64,000 bases of DNA from DASSKK01 sp035690495 (GCA_035690495.1 DASSKK010000032.1:14777-78776), one strand, 5' to 3'; counted from the stretch's first letter, positions 33,345-42,242 are shown. Made by a program: numbers and translations. Notes: generated by a model not told the origin, from the sequence alone.

Positions 33345-34559
33345 TCAGTCAGGCAGCCGGACGTGCCCGGGGGTGAGGTCCGCCACGGTCCGCGCACCCA
33401 GCAGCGCCATCGTCCGACGTACCTCCGCTTCGAGGATCTCCACCGCGCGCTGCACGCCGCGCTCGCCGCCGGCCATCAGCCCGTAGAGGTAGGCCCGGCC
33501 GACCAGCACCGCGCGCGCACCGAGCGCCAGCCCGGCCACCACGTCCGCGCCGCTCATCACCCCGGTGTCCAGCAGCACCTCGGTCCGGTGCCCGACCGCG
33601 TCGACGACCTCGGGGAGCATCCGCAGGGGCACCGGGGCCCGGTCCAGCTGCCGCCCGCCATGGTTGGACAGCACCAGCGCGTCCGCACCGGCATCGGTGA
33701 CCGCGACCGCGTCGGCGACCGTCTGGATGCCCTTGATCACCAGCGGACCGTCCCACTTCGAGCGGATCCACGCCAGGTCGTCCATCGTCATCGACGGGTC
33801 GAAGAGCGCATCGATCAGGTCCGCGACAGTGCCGCCGCTGGAGCGCAGCGAGGCGAACTCCAGCGGCTCGGTGGTGAGCATGTTGGCCCACCACGCGGGG
33901 TGGGTGGAGATGTCGAAGAACGTCTTGGCGGTGAGGGCGGGCGGGATCGAGAAGCCGTTGCGTACGTCGCGCAGCCGCGCGCCGGCCACGGGTACGTCGA
34001 CGGTGAGCACCAGCGCCTCGTAGCCGGCCTCCCGGGCCCGCGCCATCAGCTCCTCGCCCGCGGACCGGTCGCGCCACACGTAGAGCTGGAACCACTTGCG
34101 CGCCGACGGGCCGGCCGCCGCCACGTCCTCGATCGAGGTGGTGCCCATCGTGGAGAGCGCGTAGCAGATGCCGGCACGCTCGGCGACGCGGACCACGGCG
34201 CGCTCCCCCTCGTGCTGCATCATCCGGGTGAAACCGGTCGGCGCAAGCGCGAACGGGAGCCGCGACGGGCCGCCGAGCAGCCGCACCGACGGATCCACGC
34301 CGGAGACGTCCTGCAGGATCTGCGGGCGGAACTCCAGCGCGGCGAACGTGTCGCGGGCCCGGCGCAGGCTGATCTCGCCCTCCGCGGCCCCGTCGGTGTA
34401 GTCGAAGACGGGCCGGGGCGTACGCCGTCTGGCGATCGTCCGCAGGTCGGAGATCGTCACCGCCCTGGCCAGTCTCCGGTCGGTCGGGTTCAGCTCGAAC
34501 GGCCGCGGCCGCAGCAGCGGCTTCAGCTCCTCCCAGCGGGGACGGCGTCGACGTACCAT
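33345..34559 (-). CDS. lldD: FMN-dependent L-lactate dehydrogenase (alpha-hydroxy acid oxidase family)
   Basis: 404 residues that oxidise L-lactate to pyruvate, feeding electrons to the respiratory chain. The sequence closely follows mycobacterial LldD2 as I recall it, including RRRTPRPVFDYTDGAAEGE, APTGFTRMMQHEGE, KWFQLYVWRDR, DVPVAGARLRDVRNG, the catalytic LSNHGGRQLDRAPVP and GRAYLYGLMAGGE. Substrate-binding residues are in family positions, but other 2-hydroxy acids cannot be excluded. A dispersed inverted repeat lies 15 bp upstream of its start, in the region that must hold its promoter. Confidence 0.88.
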   Translation of the reverse strand: MVRRRRPRWEELKPLLRPRPFELNPTDRRLARAVTISDLRTIARRRTPRPVFDYTDGAAEGEISLRRARDTFAALEFRPQILQDVSGVDPSVRLLGGPSRLPFALAPTGFTRMMQHEGERAVVRVAERAGICYALSTMGTTSIEDVAAAGPSARKWFQLYVWRDRSAGEELMARAREAGYEALVLTVDVPVAGARLRDVRNGFSIPPALTAKTFFDISTHPAWWANMLTTEPLEFASLRSSGGTVADLIDALFDPSMTMDDLAWIRSKWDGPLVIKGIQTVADAVAVTDAGADALVLSNHGGRQLDRAPVPLRMLPEVVDAVGHRTEVLLDTGVMSGADVVAGLALGARAVLVGRAYLYGLMAGGERGVQRAVEILEAEVRRTMALLGARTVADLTPGHVRLPD

Positions 34560-34573
34560 TCGACCACTGTAGG

Positions 34574-34625
34574 GATTCGTCCGCGGTCACCTCGCGGGCA
34601 GGGACCTCGCAACCGCGGACGAATC
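34574..34625. repeat. Dispersed palindromic element, intergenic copy
   Basis: The arms GATTCGTCCGCGGT (34574-34587) and ACCGCGGACGAATC (34612-34625) are perfect inverted copies around a 24-nt centre. The same arms occur at 40599-40662, inside purM. Here the element lies between divergent lldD and the 34706 gene. Confidence 0.75.
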
Positions 34626-34705
34626 GGGTTTGAGTGCGGATACTCAGTCGGGTTTGAGTGGCCGAACGCTGCACGCAGAACCCGCGGATGTGGCGCAATT
34701 CTTCT

Positions 34706-37321
34706 ATGGACACCATCCGCTACGCCGATCCGCGTCGCTGCCCGGACTGCCGGGCCACGATCGAGCCCGAGAACGCGGCTTGCGCGTCTTGCGGGCTCAC
34801 CCTGACCGGCACCCTGGCCGCCCGGCTGTTCAGCACGCTCTCGGTCGCCGACGACCTGCTGAGGCAGCTGCGGGCGAGCTCCGGCACCGCGGCCGCGCAC
34901 ACCGCCGCCGAGCCCAGCGCCACCGGGCCTGTGCAGCCGGCTGCGCCCGGTCCCGCCGTCCCCCTGCTGATGCCGCCGCCGGCCCCCGCGGCCACCGGAG
35001 CTCGGCTGAGTGCGCTCTCGGTGCAGAAGGTGCTGCTCGGGCTCGGCGCCGGCTGCGTCCTGGTCGCCGCCCTGGTCTTCCTCGCGGTCACCTGGTCGGT
35101 GCTCGGCGTCGCCGGGCGTACGGCGGTCCTGCTCGCGTTCACCGCCGGCGGGGCGGGGCTGTGCGTGGTGCTGGCCCGGCGAGGGTTGCGCGGGGCCGTC
35201 GAGGCGCTCGCGCTGGTGACGCTCGGCCTGCTGGCACTCGACCTGTTCGGTGCGCGCAACGCAGGCTGGTTCGGGCCGATCACCGGTCCGGGCTTCGCGC
35301 TGCTGCTCGGGACCGTGGTCGTGGCCGCCGCAGGCGCACTCACGTTCACCACGACACGCGGCGGGGGCAGGCCGCTGGTCGGCGCCCAGGCCGGAGCAGC
35401 CGTCGGCGTGGCGGTGACCTGCGCCGGCGTGGCCGGGCTCGACCATCTGCCGACCGCGCCGGCCCTGGTGCTGGCGGTGCTGGTCGCCGCCGCAGCCACC
35501 GGCCTCGCCTACCGGCTGCGGCTGCGCGTCGCCGCCGTGGGCACTGCCGCAGCGGCCGCGGTGGCCTGGCTGGGCCTGACCGGCTACGCGGCGGACAGAG
35601 CGATCGACCACGCCACGCTTCGAGGGCTGTGGGTCGAGGCGAACGCCTGGCCGCTGGTCGTCGCTGCCCTGCTGGTGGCCGCGATCGGCGCGCTGCGGCG
35701 ACTGCCCTGGGAGGGGCGGCGGGGGACGACTCGGGGGCGGCGGGGGATGACTCGGTGGCGGGTGGGTGCGGTCGCGGTCGGCTACCTGATCGGTGCGGCC
35801 GTCCTCGCCTTGCCGTGGCACGACGGCACGCCCGACCAGCTGGTCGGCGTCGCGTTGGTCGCGCTGGTGGTCACCGGCGCGTCCGCCTGGCTGCTGAAGC
35901 GCCGCTGGGCGTGGTCGGGCGTGCTGGTGCAGGGATGTGCGACGGTCGGCGCTGCCGCCGGTCTCGTGCTGCTGGTCGCCGAGTCCGCGGGGCGGCTCGG
36001 GCAGGTCGCCGTGCCCACGTGGGCCGGTCCTGTCTCCGACCGGTTGCCGGCGACCGCCGCCTCCTTGGACCAGACGATGCTGCCTTCCCCGTGGATGCTG
36101 CCGCTGCTCGTCGTCGCGCTGGCCGGCACCGGCGTCGCCGTCGCGACCCGGCTGCCGGGCACGGCGTACGACCTGGGCTGGCTGCGCAGCCCCCCGGGGG
36201 TGACGACTCTGCTGGCAGGATCCGCGGTGAGCCTCGTGCTCACGCTCGCGCTCTACCCCGTGCCGGTGTGGCTGCTGGTCCTGCTGCCGCTGGCGAGCGC
36301 GGCGGGCTTCCTGGTCCGCTGGTGGTACGACGAGGGTAAGGCCGCGCTGGTGTCAGCCGGAGTGCTCGCCGCTCTCGCCGTCCCGGCGTCGCTGCACGCG
36401 ACGTGGCTGACCCTGCCCATGGCGCTGGTCGTCACGATCGGAGCATCGCTCGTGCAGCTCCGCTCCCGCAGCGTCGAAGTCTCCACGGTGGCCGGTGCGC
36501 TCGCCGCGGCGACGCTCGGCGGCGCCGGCTGGACGCTCGGCCGGCTCGTCGACGCACCGGGAACCTGGGTGGCGTTCGGGACACTGGTGCTGCTGTCCGC
36601 GGTCGTGCTGGCGCTCCCGCTCGCTCCGGCGATCTGGTGGCGAGGCGGCGCTGCGGTGGCGTCCCGGACCGGCGTGGATACGGGCGCGGCCGCGGCCGCC
36701 CTGCCGCTGGCGCTGGCGGGCGTGGTGAGCGCGCCCGCGGACCAGCTGGCGACCTGGACAGCCGTCTACCTCACGGTCGCGGGCGTGGCGGTCACCGCGA
36801 TGTCGTTGCTGCGCAACGATCGGAGGATGCTCGGCTGGCCGGGCGGGGCTCTGCTCGCCCTGGCCAGCTGGGTGCGCCTCGCCGACATCGGCGTGCACCA
36901 GCCGGAGGCCTACACCCTGCCGTCCGCGGCAGCGCTGCTGGTGGTCGGCTTGCACCACCTGTGGCGGCAGCCCCGGGCGAGCACGCTCAGCCCGCTGTCG
37001 GCCGGTCTCAGCCTTGCCCTCGTGCCGAGCCTGCTGTGGGTGCTGGTCGACTCGACCGGACTGCGCCCGCTGCTGCTGGGTCTGGCCTGCCTGGCCCTGG
37101 TGCTGGCCGGGGTACGGATGCGCTGGAGCGCCCCGATCCTGTTCGGGGCGGGGGTGGGCGCCGCGCTCCTGGTGCGGTTCGCTGCGCCGTACGGCGAGTC
37201 CGTGCCGCACTGGGCGCTCATCGGGGCAGCGGGCGCACTCCTGCTCGGTGTCGGGGTCACGTGGGAGAGACGACTGTCCGAGGCGCGGCAACTCGTCGGC
37301 TACGTCCGCGCTTTGCGCTGA
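34706..37321 (+). CDS. Large polytopic membrane protein, SCO7613-C-terminal-domain type
   Basis: About 871 residues. The N-terminus is a zinc ribbon (CPDC...CASCG, residues ~12-31), followed by an Ala/Pro linker and then more than twenty hydrophobic helices covering the rest. This matches the actinobacterial family of membrane proteins named after SCO7613; their function is unknown. ATG 34706 (MDTIRYADPRRCPDC) is preferred. A 21-bp tandem duplication (35717-35758) encodes GRRGTTR-GRRGMTR in a loop. Base composition matches its neighbours. Confidence 0.78.
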   Translation: MDTIRYADPRRCPDCRATIEPENAACASCGLTLTGTLAARLFSTLSVADDLLRQLRASSGTAAAHTAAEPSATGPVQPAAPGPAVPLLMPPPAPAATGARLSALSVQKVLLGLGAGCVLVAALVFLAVTWSVLGVAGRTAVLLAFTAGGAGLCVVLARRGLRGAVEALALVTLGLLALDLFGARNAGWFGPITGPGFALLLGTVVVAAAGALTFTTTRGGGRPLVGAQAGAAVGVAVTCAGVAGLDHLPTAPALVLAVLVAAAATGLAYRLRLRVAAVGTAAAAAVAWLGLTGYAADRAIDHATLRGLWVEANAWPLVVAALLVAAIGALRRLPWEGRRGTTRGRRGMTRWRVGAVAVGYLIGAAVLALPWHDGTPDQLVGVALVALVVTGASAWLLKRRWAWSGVLVQGCATVGAAAGLVLLVAESAGRLGQVAVPTWAGPVSDRLPATAASLDQTMLPSPWMLPLLVVALAGTGVAVATRLPGTAYDLGWLRSPPGVTTLLAGSAVSLVLTLALYPVPVWLLVLLPLASAAGFLVRWWYDEGKAALVSAGVLAALAVPASLHATWLTLPMALVVTIGASLVQLRSRSVEVSTVAGALAAATLGGAGWTLGRLVDAPGTWVAFGTLVLLSAVVLALPLAPAIWWRGGAAVASRTGVDTGAAAAALPLALAGVVSAPADQLATWTAVYLTVAGVAVTAMSLLRNDRRMLGWPGGALLALASWVRLADIGVHQPEAYTLPSAAALLVVGLHHLWRQPRASTLSPLSAGLSLALVPSLLWVLVDSTGLRPLLLGLACLALVLAGVRMRWSAPILFGAGVGAALLVRFAAPYGESVPHWALIGAAGALLLGVGVTWERRLSEARQLVGYVRALR
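35717..35758. repeat. In-frame 21-bp tandem duplication in the membrane protein gene
   Basis: Two units beginning CGGCGGGGGA (35717 and 35738) give a repeated Gly-Arg-Arg-Gly-x-Thr-Arg heptad in a loop between helices. Confidence 0.75.
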
Positions 37322-37503
37322 ATGGATCCTGCGGAGCGGCCTCCGGGAGGCACCCCAGGGCGCTCGAGAAGGGGTCGCTCGCAGGCACCGGAGGGCGGCG
37401 TGGGAGTGGCGGGCCTGGCGGGAGCGCGAGCTTGCGAGCGCGGATGGTCCTCCCGCGCCGCCCTCGGGTGCAGGCGAGCGGGCCCGGCCCTGCAAACGCG
37501 AAT

Positions 37504-37531
37504 GGGGCCTCGTGGCGCACCACAAGGCCCC
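37504..37531. terminator. Bidirectional hairpin between convergent genes
   Basis: GGGGCCT-c-GTGG pairs with CCAC-a-AGGCCCC around the loop CGCA. It lies in the 290-bp gap between the membrane protein stop (37321) and the bldC stop (37612). The rest of the gap shows no gene. Confidence 0.65.
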
Positions 37532-37611
37532 AATCGGCAATCGTTCTTGGATCAGTCGCCCCCCGGATGCCCCCCGCGGAACCTAGACCCAATGTGGGAC
37601 TCGGGAGCTTG

Positions 37612-37830
37612 TCAGCTCCGCTCGCCCCCGCGACGCTGCTCCGGAACCATCCCGGTGAGCAGGTCACGCACCTCGGACTCGCGGTAACGGCGATGTCCGC
37701 CCAAAGTCCTGATCGAGCTCAGCTTGCCGGCCTTCGCCCACCGGGTGACCGTCTTCGGGTCCACCCGGAACATGGCGGCGACTTCGGCAGGAGTGAGCAA
37801 CGGCTCGGACTCAGGTGGCCGCGTGTTCAT
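37612..37830 (-). CDS. bldC: BldC-type MerR-like DNA-binding regulator
   Basis: A 72-residue protein that is essentially one winged helix-turn-helix: LLTPAEVAAMFRVDPKTVTR, WAKAGKLSS, then GGHRRYRESEV. It is nearly the size of Streptomyces BldC (about 68 residues), which controls the onset of development by cooperative binding to direct repeats. ATG 37830 follows GAGGAGG at 6 nt. In Streptomyces coelicolor bldC is also near vdh, a DUF3073 gene and purMF, so the neighbourhood supports orthology. Confidence 0.9.
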   Translation of the reverse strand: MNTRPPESEPLLTPAEVAAMFRVDPKTVTRWAKAGKLSSIRTLGGHRRYRESEVRDLLTGMVPEQRRGGERS

Positions 37831-37926
37831 AGCGGGCCTCCTCGCAGTTGTTCCGACGGTGCCGGTTCCACACTCCGACACCCTCCCCTTAGTGTGACAC
37901 CTCAGGGTAGAGCACGGGTAAATACC

Positions 37927-37950
37927 GTGACAATGGCTCATATGAGTCAC
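37927..37950. promoter_or_regulatory. Dyad in the bldC-vdh intergenic region
   Basis: CTCATATGAG (37937-37946) is a perfect 10-bp palindrome. GTGAC (37927-37931) and GTCAC (37946-37950) lie around it as a second inverted pair. It is situated in the 217-bp divergent spacer, about 100 bp from either start codon. A regulator binding site is an inference. Confidence 0.4.
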
Positions 37951-38047
37951 TAACGGCCTCGGGCCGGGTCAAACTGCACCTCTCCGCCCCCACCGGCCCC
38001 GCAGGACCGTCCCGGAGCGGCGGCGCAGCCGGGTCTACGCTGGGAGC

Positions 38048-39121
38048 GTGAGCGACCAGGACAGCAGCCCGGAACCCTCAGCGGGCGTGTTCTCCCGCAC
38101 CCGCGGCCACGAGCAGGTGGTCTACTGCAACGACGATGCCACCGGGCTGCGCGCGATCATCGCGATCTACTCCACGGCGCTGGGCCCGGCGCTCGGAGGC
38201 ACGCGCTTCTACCCCTACGCCGACGAGGGCGACGCGCTGCAGGACGTGCTCAACCTCGCCGAGGCGATGGCCTACAAGGCAGCCGCCGCCGGGCTCGACC
38301 TCGGCGGGGGCAAGGCGGTGATCATCGGCGATCCGGCCACGATCAAGTCGGAGGGGCTGCTGCTTGCGTACGGCCGCTTCGTGCAGTCACTGCACGGGCG
38401 CTACTACACCGCCGCCGATGTCGGCACCTACAGCGAGGACATGGACGTGGTCGCCCGGGAGTGCGACTACGTCACCGGGCGCACCGTCGCGCACGGAGGG
38501 GCCGGGGACTCCTCGGTGCTCACTGCGTACGGCGTCTACCAGGGCATGCGCGCGGCTGCCGCGGCCACCTGGGGTGAGCCGACTCTGGCCGGGCGGACCG
38601 TCGGCGTCGCGGGTGTCGGGAAGGTCGGACGGCATCTCGTGCGGCACCTGGTCGAGGACGGCGCACGCGTGGTGGTCACCGACGTGAATGCCGCGGCCGT
38701 CGCCGGCGTCGAGGCCGAACATCCCGACGTACGCCACGTGCCGGACACCGACGCGCTGGTCGCCTCCGAGCTCGACGTCTACGCGCCCTGCGCGCTCGGC
38801 GGCGCACTGGACGACCAGGTGGTGGCGAGCTTGTCGGCGGCGATCGTGTGCGGTGCCGCGAACAACCAGCTCGCCCACCACGGCGTGGACAAGCAGCTCG
38901 CCGACCGCGGGATCCTCTACGCGCCCGACTACGTGGTCAACGCCGGGGGGCTCATCCAGGTTGCCGACGAGCTCGAGGGCTTCTCGTTCGAGCGGGCCAG
39001 ACAGCGTGCCGAGGGCATCTTCGAGACCACGCAGCGGGTGTTCGCGCTGGCCACCGAGGACGGCGTACCTCCGGCGGTCGCCGCGGACCGGCTCGCCGAG
39101 CGGCGGATGCGTGGCTGTTGA
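38048..39121 (+). CDS. vdh: Valine (leucine/branched-chain) dehydrogenase
   Basis: A cytoplasmic NAD-dependent amino acid dehydrogenase of 357 residues that deaminates branched-chain amino acids to keto acids. The catalytic region AEAMAYKAAAAGLDLGGGKA holds both active-site lysines (MAYK and GGGK). The NAD fold is GVAGVGKVGRHL, and CGAANNQLA is conserved. GTG 38048 is the start. The order vdh-DUF3073-purM-purF next to bldC is conserved in actinobacteria. Vdh supplies precursors for branched fatty acids. Confidence 0.9.
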   Translation: MSDQDSSPEPSAGVFSRTRGHEQVVYCNDDATGLRAIIAIYSTALGPALGGTRFYPYADEGDALQDVLNLAEAMAYKAAAAGLDLGGGKAVIIGDPATIKSEGLLLAYGRFVQSLHGRYYTAADVGTYSEDMDVVARECDYVTGRTVAHGGAGDSSVLTAYGVYQGMRAAAAATWGEPTLAGRTVGVAGVGKVGRHLVRHLVEDGARVVVTDVNAAAVAGVEAEHPDVRHVPDTDALVASELDVYAPCALGGALDDQVVASLSAAIVCGAANNQLAHHGVDKQLADRGILYAPDYVVNAGGLIQVADELEGFSFERARQRAEGIFETTQRVFALATEDGVPPAVAADRLAERRMRGC

Positions 39122-39132
39122 GTTGCGCTCCA

Positions 39133-39252
39133 GTTGAGATGTGCCTCGTTGCTCGTTGAGATGTGCCTCGTTGCGATCGGCAGCGAACAGGCGCCTGGGC
39201 ACTGAGGGCAACGAGGCGCATCTCGACTGTTCGCGCGTCAACTGTTCGCGCG
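39133..39252. repeat. Direct and inverted short repeats between vdh and the DUF3073 gene
   Basis: GTTGAGATGTGCCTCGTTGC occurs twice in tandem (39133-39152 and 39155-39174). Its inverted copy, with two differences that still allow G-U pairing in RNA, is at 39208-39227. ACTGTTCGCGCG occurs at 39226-39237 and again at 39241-39252, so the second copy lies within the last codons of the DUF3073 gene. One function may be a terminator for these convergent genes. Confidence 0.7.
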
Positions 39253-39405
39253 CTCGTCCTCCACAGGCTCTTCATCGAGCTCGTCGGTGTCGGAGTCCTC
39301 GCCATGCAGCTCTCGTGCCAGCGCGCCGAAATCCGTCTCGTGGGACCGGTACTTCAGGTCGCGGGCAACCTTGGTCTGCTTGGCCTTCGCACGGCCGCGC
39401 CCCAT
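39238..39405 (-). CDS. DUF3073 family small protein
   Basis: 55 residues: MGRGRAKAKQTKVARDLKY, then an acidic C-terminus (GEDSDTDELDEEPVEDE). This is the typical DUF3073 protein found next to purM in actinobacteria; the function is unknown. The basic start and acidic end resemble RNA- or ribosome-associated small proteins, but that is a guess. ATG 39405 has GAGGGG upstream. Confidence 0.88.
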   Translation of the reverse strand: MGRGRAKAKQTKVARDLKYRSHETDFGALARELHGEDSDTDELDEEPVEDERANS

Positions 39406-39528
39406 AGGGTCGACCCCCTCGCACATCTGGCCGGAGTCACTTTCTGTGTGCGTCCGGTCTGCCTTAAAGGTTTCTCGTGGCTCCAACGGTACCCGGCCCG
39501 CGGTGATTCCCGCACACCGGATCGCGCA

Positions 39529-40680
39529 TCACGCCGACGGGTGCCGGCCGACCAGGGTGACCACCCCGGCCGCCCTGTCGTCCTTGCCTGTGCCGACCTC
39601 GCCACACACCCATGCGCGTACGCCGTGCCCGGCCAGCAGCGCGACGGCGGCGTCGGCAGACCCTGGATCGGTGACCGCGACCATGCCGACCCCGCAGTTG
39701 AGCGTGCGTTCCAGGTCCGGCTCGGCCACCGCGCCCACCTCGGCGACCAGTCCGAACACCGGCTGCGGGGTCCAGGTGGCGCGGTCGATGGTGGCAACCA
39801 GGCCCTCGGGCATCACCCGCACCAGGTTCGCGGCCAGACCGCCACCGGTGACGTGGGACAGCGCGCGCGTCCCGGGGGTGCGGGCCAGGTCGAGGGCCGC
39901 CTTGGCGTAGATCGCCGTCGGCTCCAGCAGCTCCTCGCCGAGCGTGCGGCCGAGGACGTCGATGTGCCTGTCGAGCGTCCAGCCGGTCCCGCCTTCCGAC
40001 GACGGAGCGAGCAGGACCCGGCGCACCAGCGAGTAGCCGTTGGAGTGCAGTCCGCTCGAAGCCATCGCGACGACCGCGTCGCCTGCCTGCACCCGCCCGG
40101 GACCGAGCAGGTCGGCGGCCTCCACCACGCCGGTGGTCGAGCCCGCCACGTCGTACTCGTCCGGGCCGAGCAGTCCGGGGTGCTCGGCGGTCTCCCCGCC
40201 GACCAGCGCGCAGCCGGCCTGCACGCACCCCTCGGCGATCCCCTGGACGATCGCGGCGATCCGCTCGGGCACGACGCGGCCGGTGGCGATGTAGTCGGTG
40301 AGGAACAGCGGCTCGGCGCCGCACACCACCAGGTCGTCGACGAGCATGCCGACCAGGTCGAGTCCGATCGTGTGGTGGACGTCCATCGCCTGGGCGATCG
40401 CGACCTTGGTGCCGACCCCGTCGGCCGAGCTGGCCAGCAGCGGCCGGTCGTAGGCCTTCAGCGCGGTGGCGTCGTAGAGCCCGGCGAACCCGCCGATCCC
40501 GCCGACCATCTCCGGTCGGCGCGCCTTCTCGACCCAGACCCGCATCAGCTCGACGGCCTTCTCGCCGGCGTCGATGGACACGCCGGCCGCCTCATACGAA
40601 CCCCGATTCGTCCGCGAAATTGCGTCCTGTTCACGCGGGGTGACCGCGGACGAATCGGGGTTCGGCGGCTCAGGGGTCAT
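39529..40680 (-). CDS. purM: Phosphoribosylformylglycinamidine cyclo-ligase (AIR synthetase)
   Basis: 383 residues; it closes the imidazole ring using ATP in the fifth step of purine synthesis. The enzyme proper starts at SYEAAGVSIDAGEKAVELM; family motifs include DGVGTKVAIA, GMLVDDLVVCGAEPLF, GGETAEHPGL and SHVTGGGLAANL. About 27 extra residues precede it, encoded across a palindromic repeat (40599-40662). No other ATG, GTG or TTG lies in frame before the conserved start, so the repeat is apparently translated. ATG 40680 overlaps the purF stop in ATGA, showing coupling. Confidence 0.93.
   Translation of the reverse strand: MTPEPPNPDSSAVTPREQDAISRTNRGSYEAAGVSIDAGEKAVELMRVWVEKARRPEMVGGIGGFAGLYDATALKAYDRPLLASSADGVGTKVAIAQAMDVHHTIGLDLVGMLVDDLVVCGAEPLFLTDYIATGRVVPERIAAIVQGIAEGCVQAGCALVGGETAEHPGLLGPDEYDVAGSTTGVVEAADLLGPGRVQAGDAVVAMASSGLHSNGYSLVRRVLLAPSSEGGTGWTLDRHIDVLGRTLGEELLEPTAIYAKAALDLARTPGTRALSHVTGGGLAANLVRVMPEGLVATIDRATWTPQPVFGLVAEVGAVAEPDLERTLNCGVGMVAVTDPGSADAAVALLAGHGVRAWVCGEVGTGKDDRAAGVVTLVGRHPSA
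40599..40662. repeat. Palindromic element inside the purM coding sequence
   Basis: AACCCCGATTCGTCCGCG (40599-40616) and CGCGGACGAATCGGGGTT (40645-40662) are perfect 18-bp inverted copies around 28 nt. The core GATTCGTCCGCG arm is shared with 34574-34625. The element keeps the purM frame open and adds residues near the N-terminus. Confidence 0.85.
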
Positions 40681-42242
40681 GGGCGATCGAGCGCGTCGGC
40701 GGCGCCTCCGCCGGGAGTCAGGGAGACCTGGAGCGGCTCCGACGCGGCGACCTCCAGGCCCATCGTGGCATCGACCTCGAGGAGGTGCTTGCCGAGCTGG
40801 TCCGGCTCCGGCAGCGGCACCGGGTAGATGCCATCGAAGCAGGCACGGCACAGGTCCTGCTTGGGCACCGACGTGGCCTCGATCAGCTCCTCGAGGTCCA
40901 CGTAGCCGAGCGAGTCGGCGTCGATGGACCGGCAGATCTCCTCCGCGGACAGCCCGTTGGCGATCAGCTCGGCCCGCGAGGCGAAGTCGATGCCGTAGAA
41001 GCACGGCCACTTCACCGGTGGCGAGGAGATCCGCACGTGCACCTCGCGGGCGCCGGCCTCGCGGAGCATCCGGACCAGCGCACGCTGGGTGTTGCCGCGC
41101 ACGATCGAGTCGTCGACGACCACCAGCCGCCTGCCCTCGATCACGTCGCGCAGCGGATTCAGCTTGAGGCGGATGCCGAGCTGGCGGATCGTCTGCGACG
41201 GCTGGATGAAGGTGCGCCCGACATAGGAGTTCTTCACCAGCCCGGACCCATAGGGGATGCCGGACTCCTCGGCGTACCCGATCGCTGCGGGCGTACCCGA
41301 CTCGGGGACCGGGATCACCAGGTCGGCGTCGGCCGGATGCTCCCGGGCGAGCCGCCGGCCTATCTCCACCCGCACGCTGTGCACCCGCTGGTCGTTCATC
41401 AGCGTGTCGGGGCGCGCCAGATAGACGAACTCGAACAGGCAGTGCTTGGGCTCGGCCGGGGCGAAGCTGCGGCTGCGCAGGCCGTCCTCGTCGACGGCGA
41501 CCATCTCGCCAGGCTCGATCTCGCGGATGAACGACGCGCCGACGATGTCCAGCGCAGCGGTCTCCGACGCGACCACCCAGCCGCGGGCCAGCCGGCCGAG
41601 CACGAGCGGCCGGATGCCCTGCGGGTCGCGCGCGGCGTACAACGTGCGGTCGTCCATCCATACGAACGAGAACGCGCCATTGATGGTGGGCAGCACCCGG
41701 GTGGCGTTCTCCTCCAAGCTGCTGTCGGGGTGGTGCGCGAGCAGCGCGGTGACCAGGCTCGTGTCGTTGGTGGCGACCGGGCCGCTCTTGGCAAGGTTCA
41801 CCTCACCGAGGCCAGTCAGGTGGGAGACCCGTTCGACCAGCTCAGCCGTGTTGGTGAGGTTGCCGTTGTGGGCCAGCGCCAGCGACCCCGAGGCGGTCGG
41901 CCGGAAGGTCGGCTGCGCGTTCTGCCAGGTGCTCGCGCCGGTGGTCGAGTAGCGGGCGTGCCCTACCGCGAGGTGCCCCTTCAGCGACTCCAAGGTGGGC
42001 TCGTCGAAGACCTGCGAGACCAGACCCATGTCCTTGTAGACCAGGATCTGGTGGCCGTTGCCGACCGCGATCCCGGCCGACTCCTGGCCGCGGTGCTGCA
42101 GAGCGTAGAGCCCGTAGTAGGTGAGCTTCGCGACGTCCTCGCCGGGCGCCCACACCCCGAACACACCGCAGGCGTCCTGCGGGGCTCGCTCGTGCGGGTC
42201 GAGGTCGTGCGTCAGCCGGCCGTCTCCCTTGCGCGCGGTCAC
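40677..42242 (-). CDS. purF: Amidophosphoribosyltransferase
   Basis: 521 residues; it commits phosphoribosyl pyrophosphate to purine synthesis using glutamine. The N-terminal propeptide ends before the nucleophile Cys25 (ACGVFGVW), so removal of 24 residues is expected. The PRPP-binding loop is VVVDDSIVRGNTQR. Four cysteines (PKHCLF, WPCFYG, CRAC) match the 4Fe-4S cluster of the Bacillus-type enzyme. It is translationally coupled to purM. Palindromic repeats occupy the spacer upstream. Confidence 0.95.
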   Translation of the reverse strand: MTARKGDGRLTHDLDPHERAPQDACGVFGVWAPGEDVAKLTYYGLYALQHRGQESAGIAVGNGHQILVYKDMGLVSQVFDEPTLESLKGHLAVGHARYSTTGASTWQNAQPTFRPTASGSLALAHNGNLTNTAELVERVSHLTGLGEVNLAKSGPVATNDTSLVTALLAHHPDSSLEENATRVLPTINGAFSFVWMDDRTLYAARDPQGIRPLVLGRLARGWVVASETAALDIVGASFIREIEPGEMVAVDEDGLRSRSFAPAEPKHCLFEFVYLARPDTLMNDQRVHSVRVEIGRRLAREHPADADLVIPVPESGTPAAIGYAEESGIPYGSGLVKNSYVGRTFIQPSQTIRQLGIRLKLNPLRDVIEGRRLVVVDDSIVRGNTQRALVRMLREAGAREVHVRISSPPVKWPCFYGIDFASRAELIANGLSAEEICRSIDADSLGYVDLEELIEATSVPKQDLCRACFDGIYPVPLPEPDQLGKHLLEVDATMGLEVAASEPLQVSLTPGGGAADALDRP

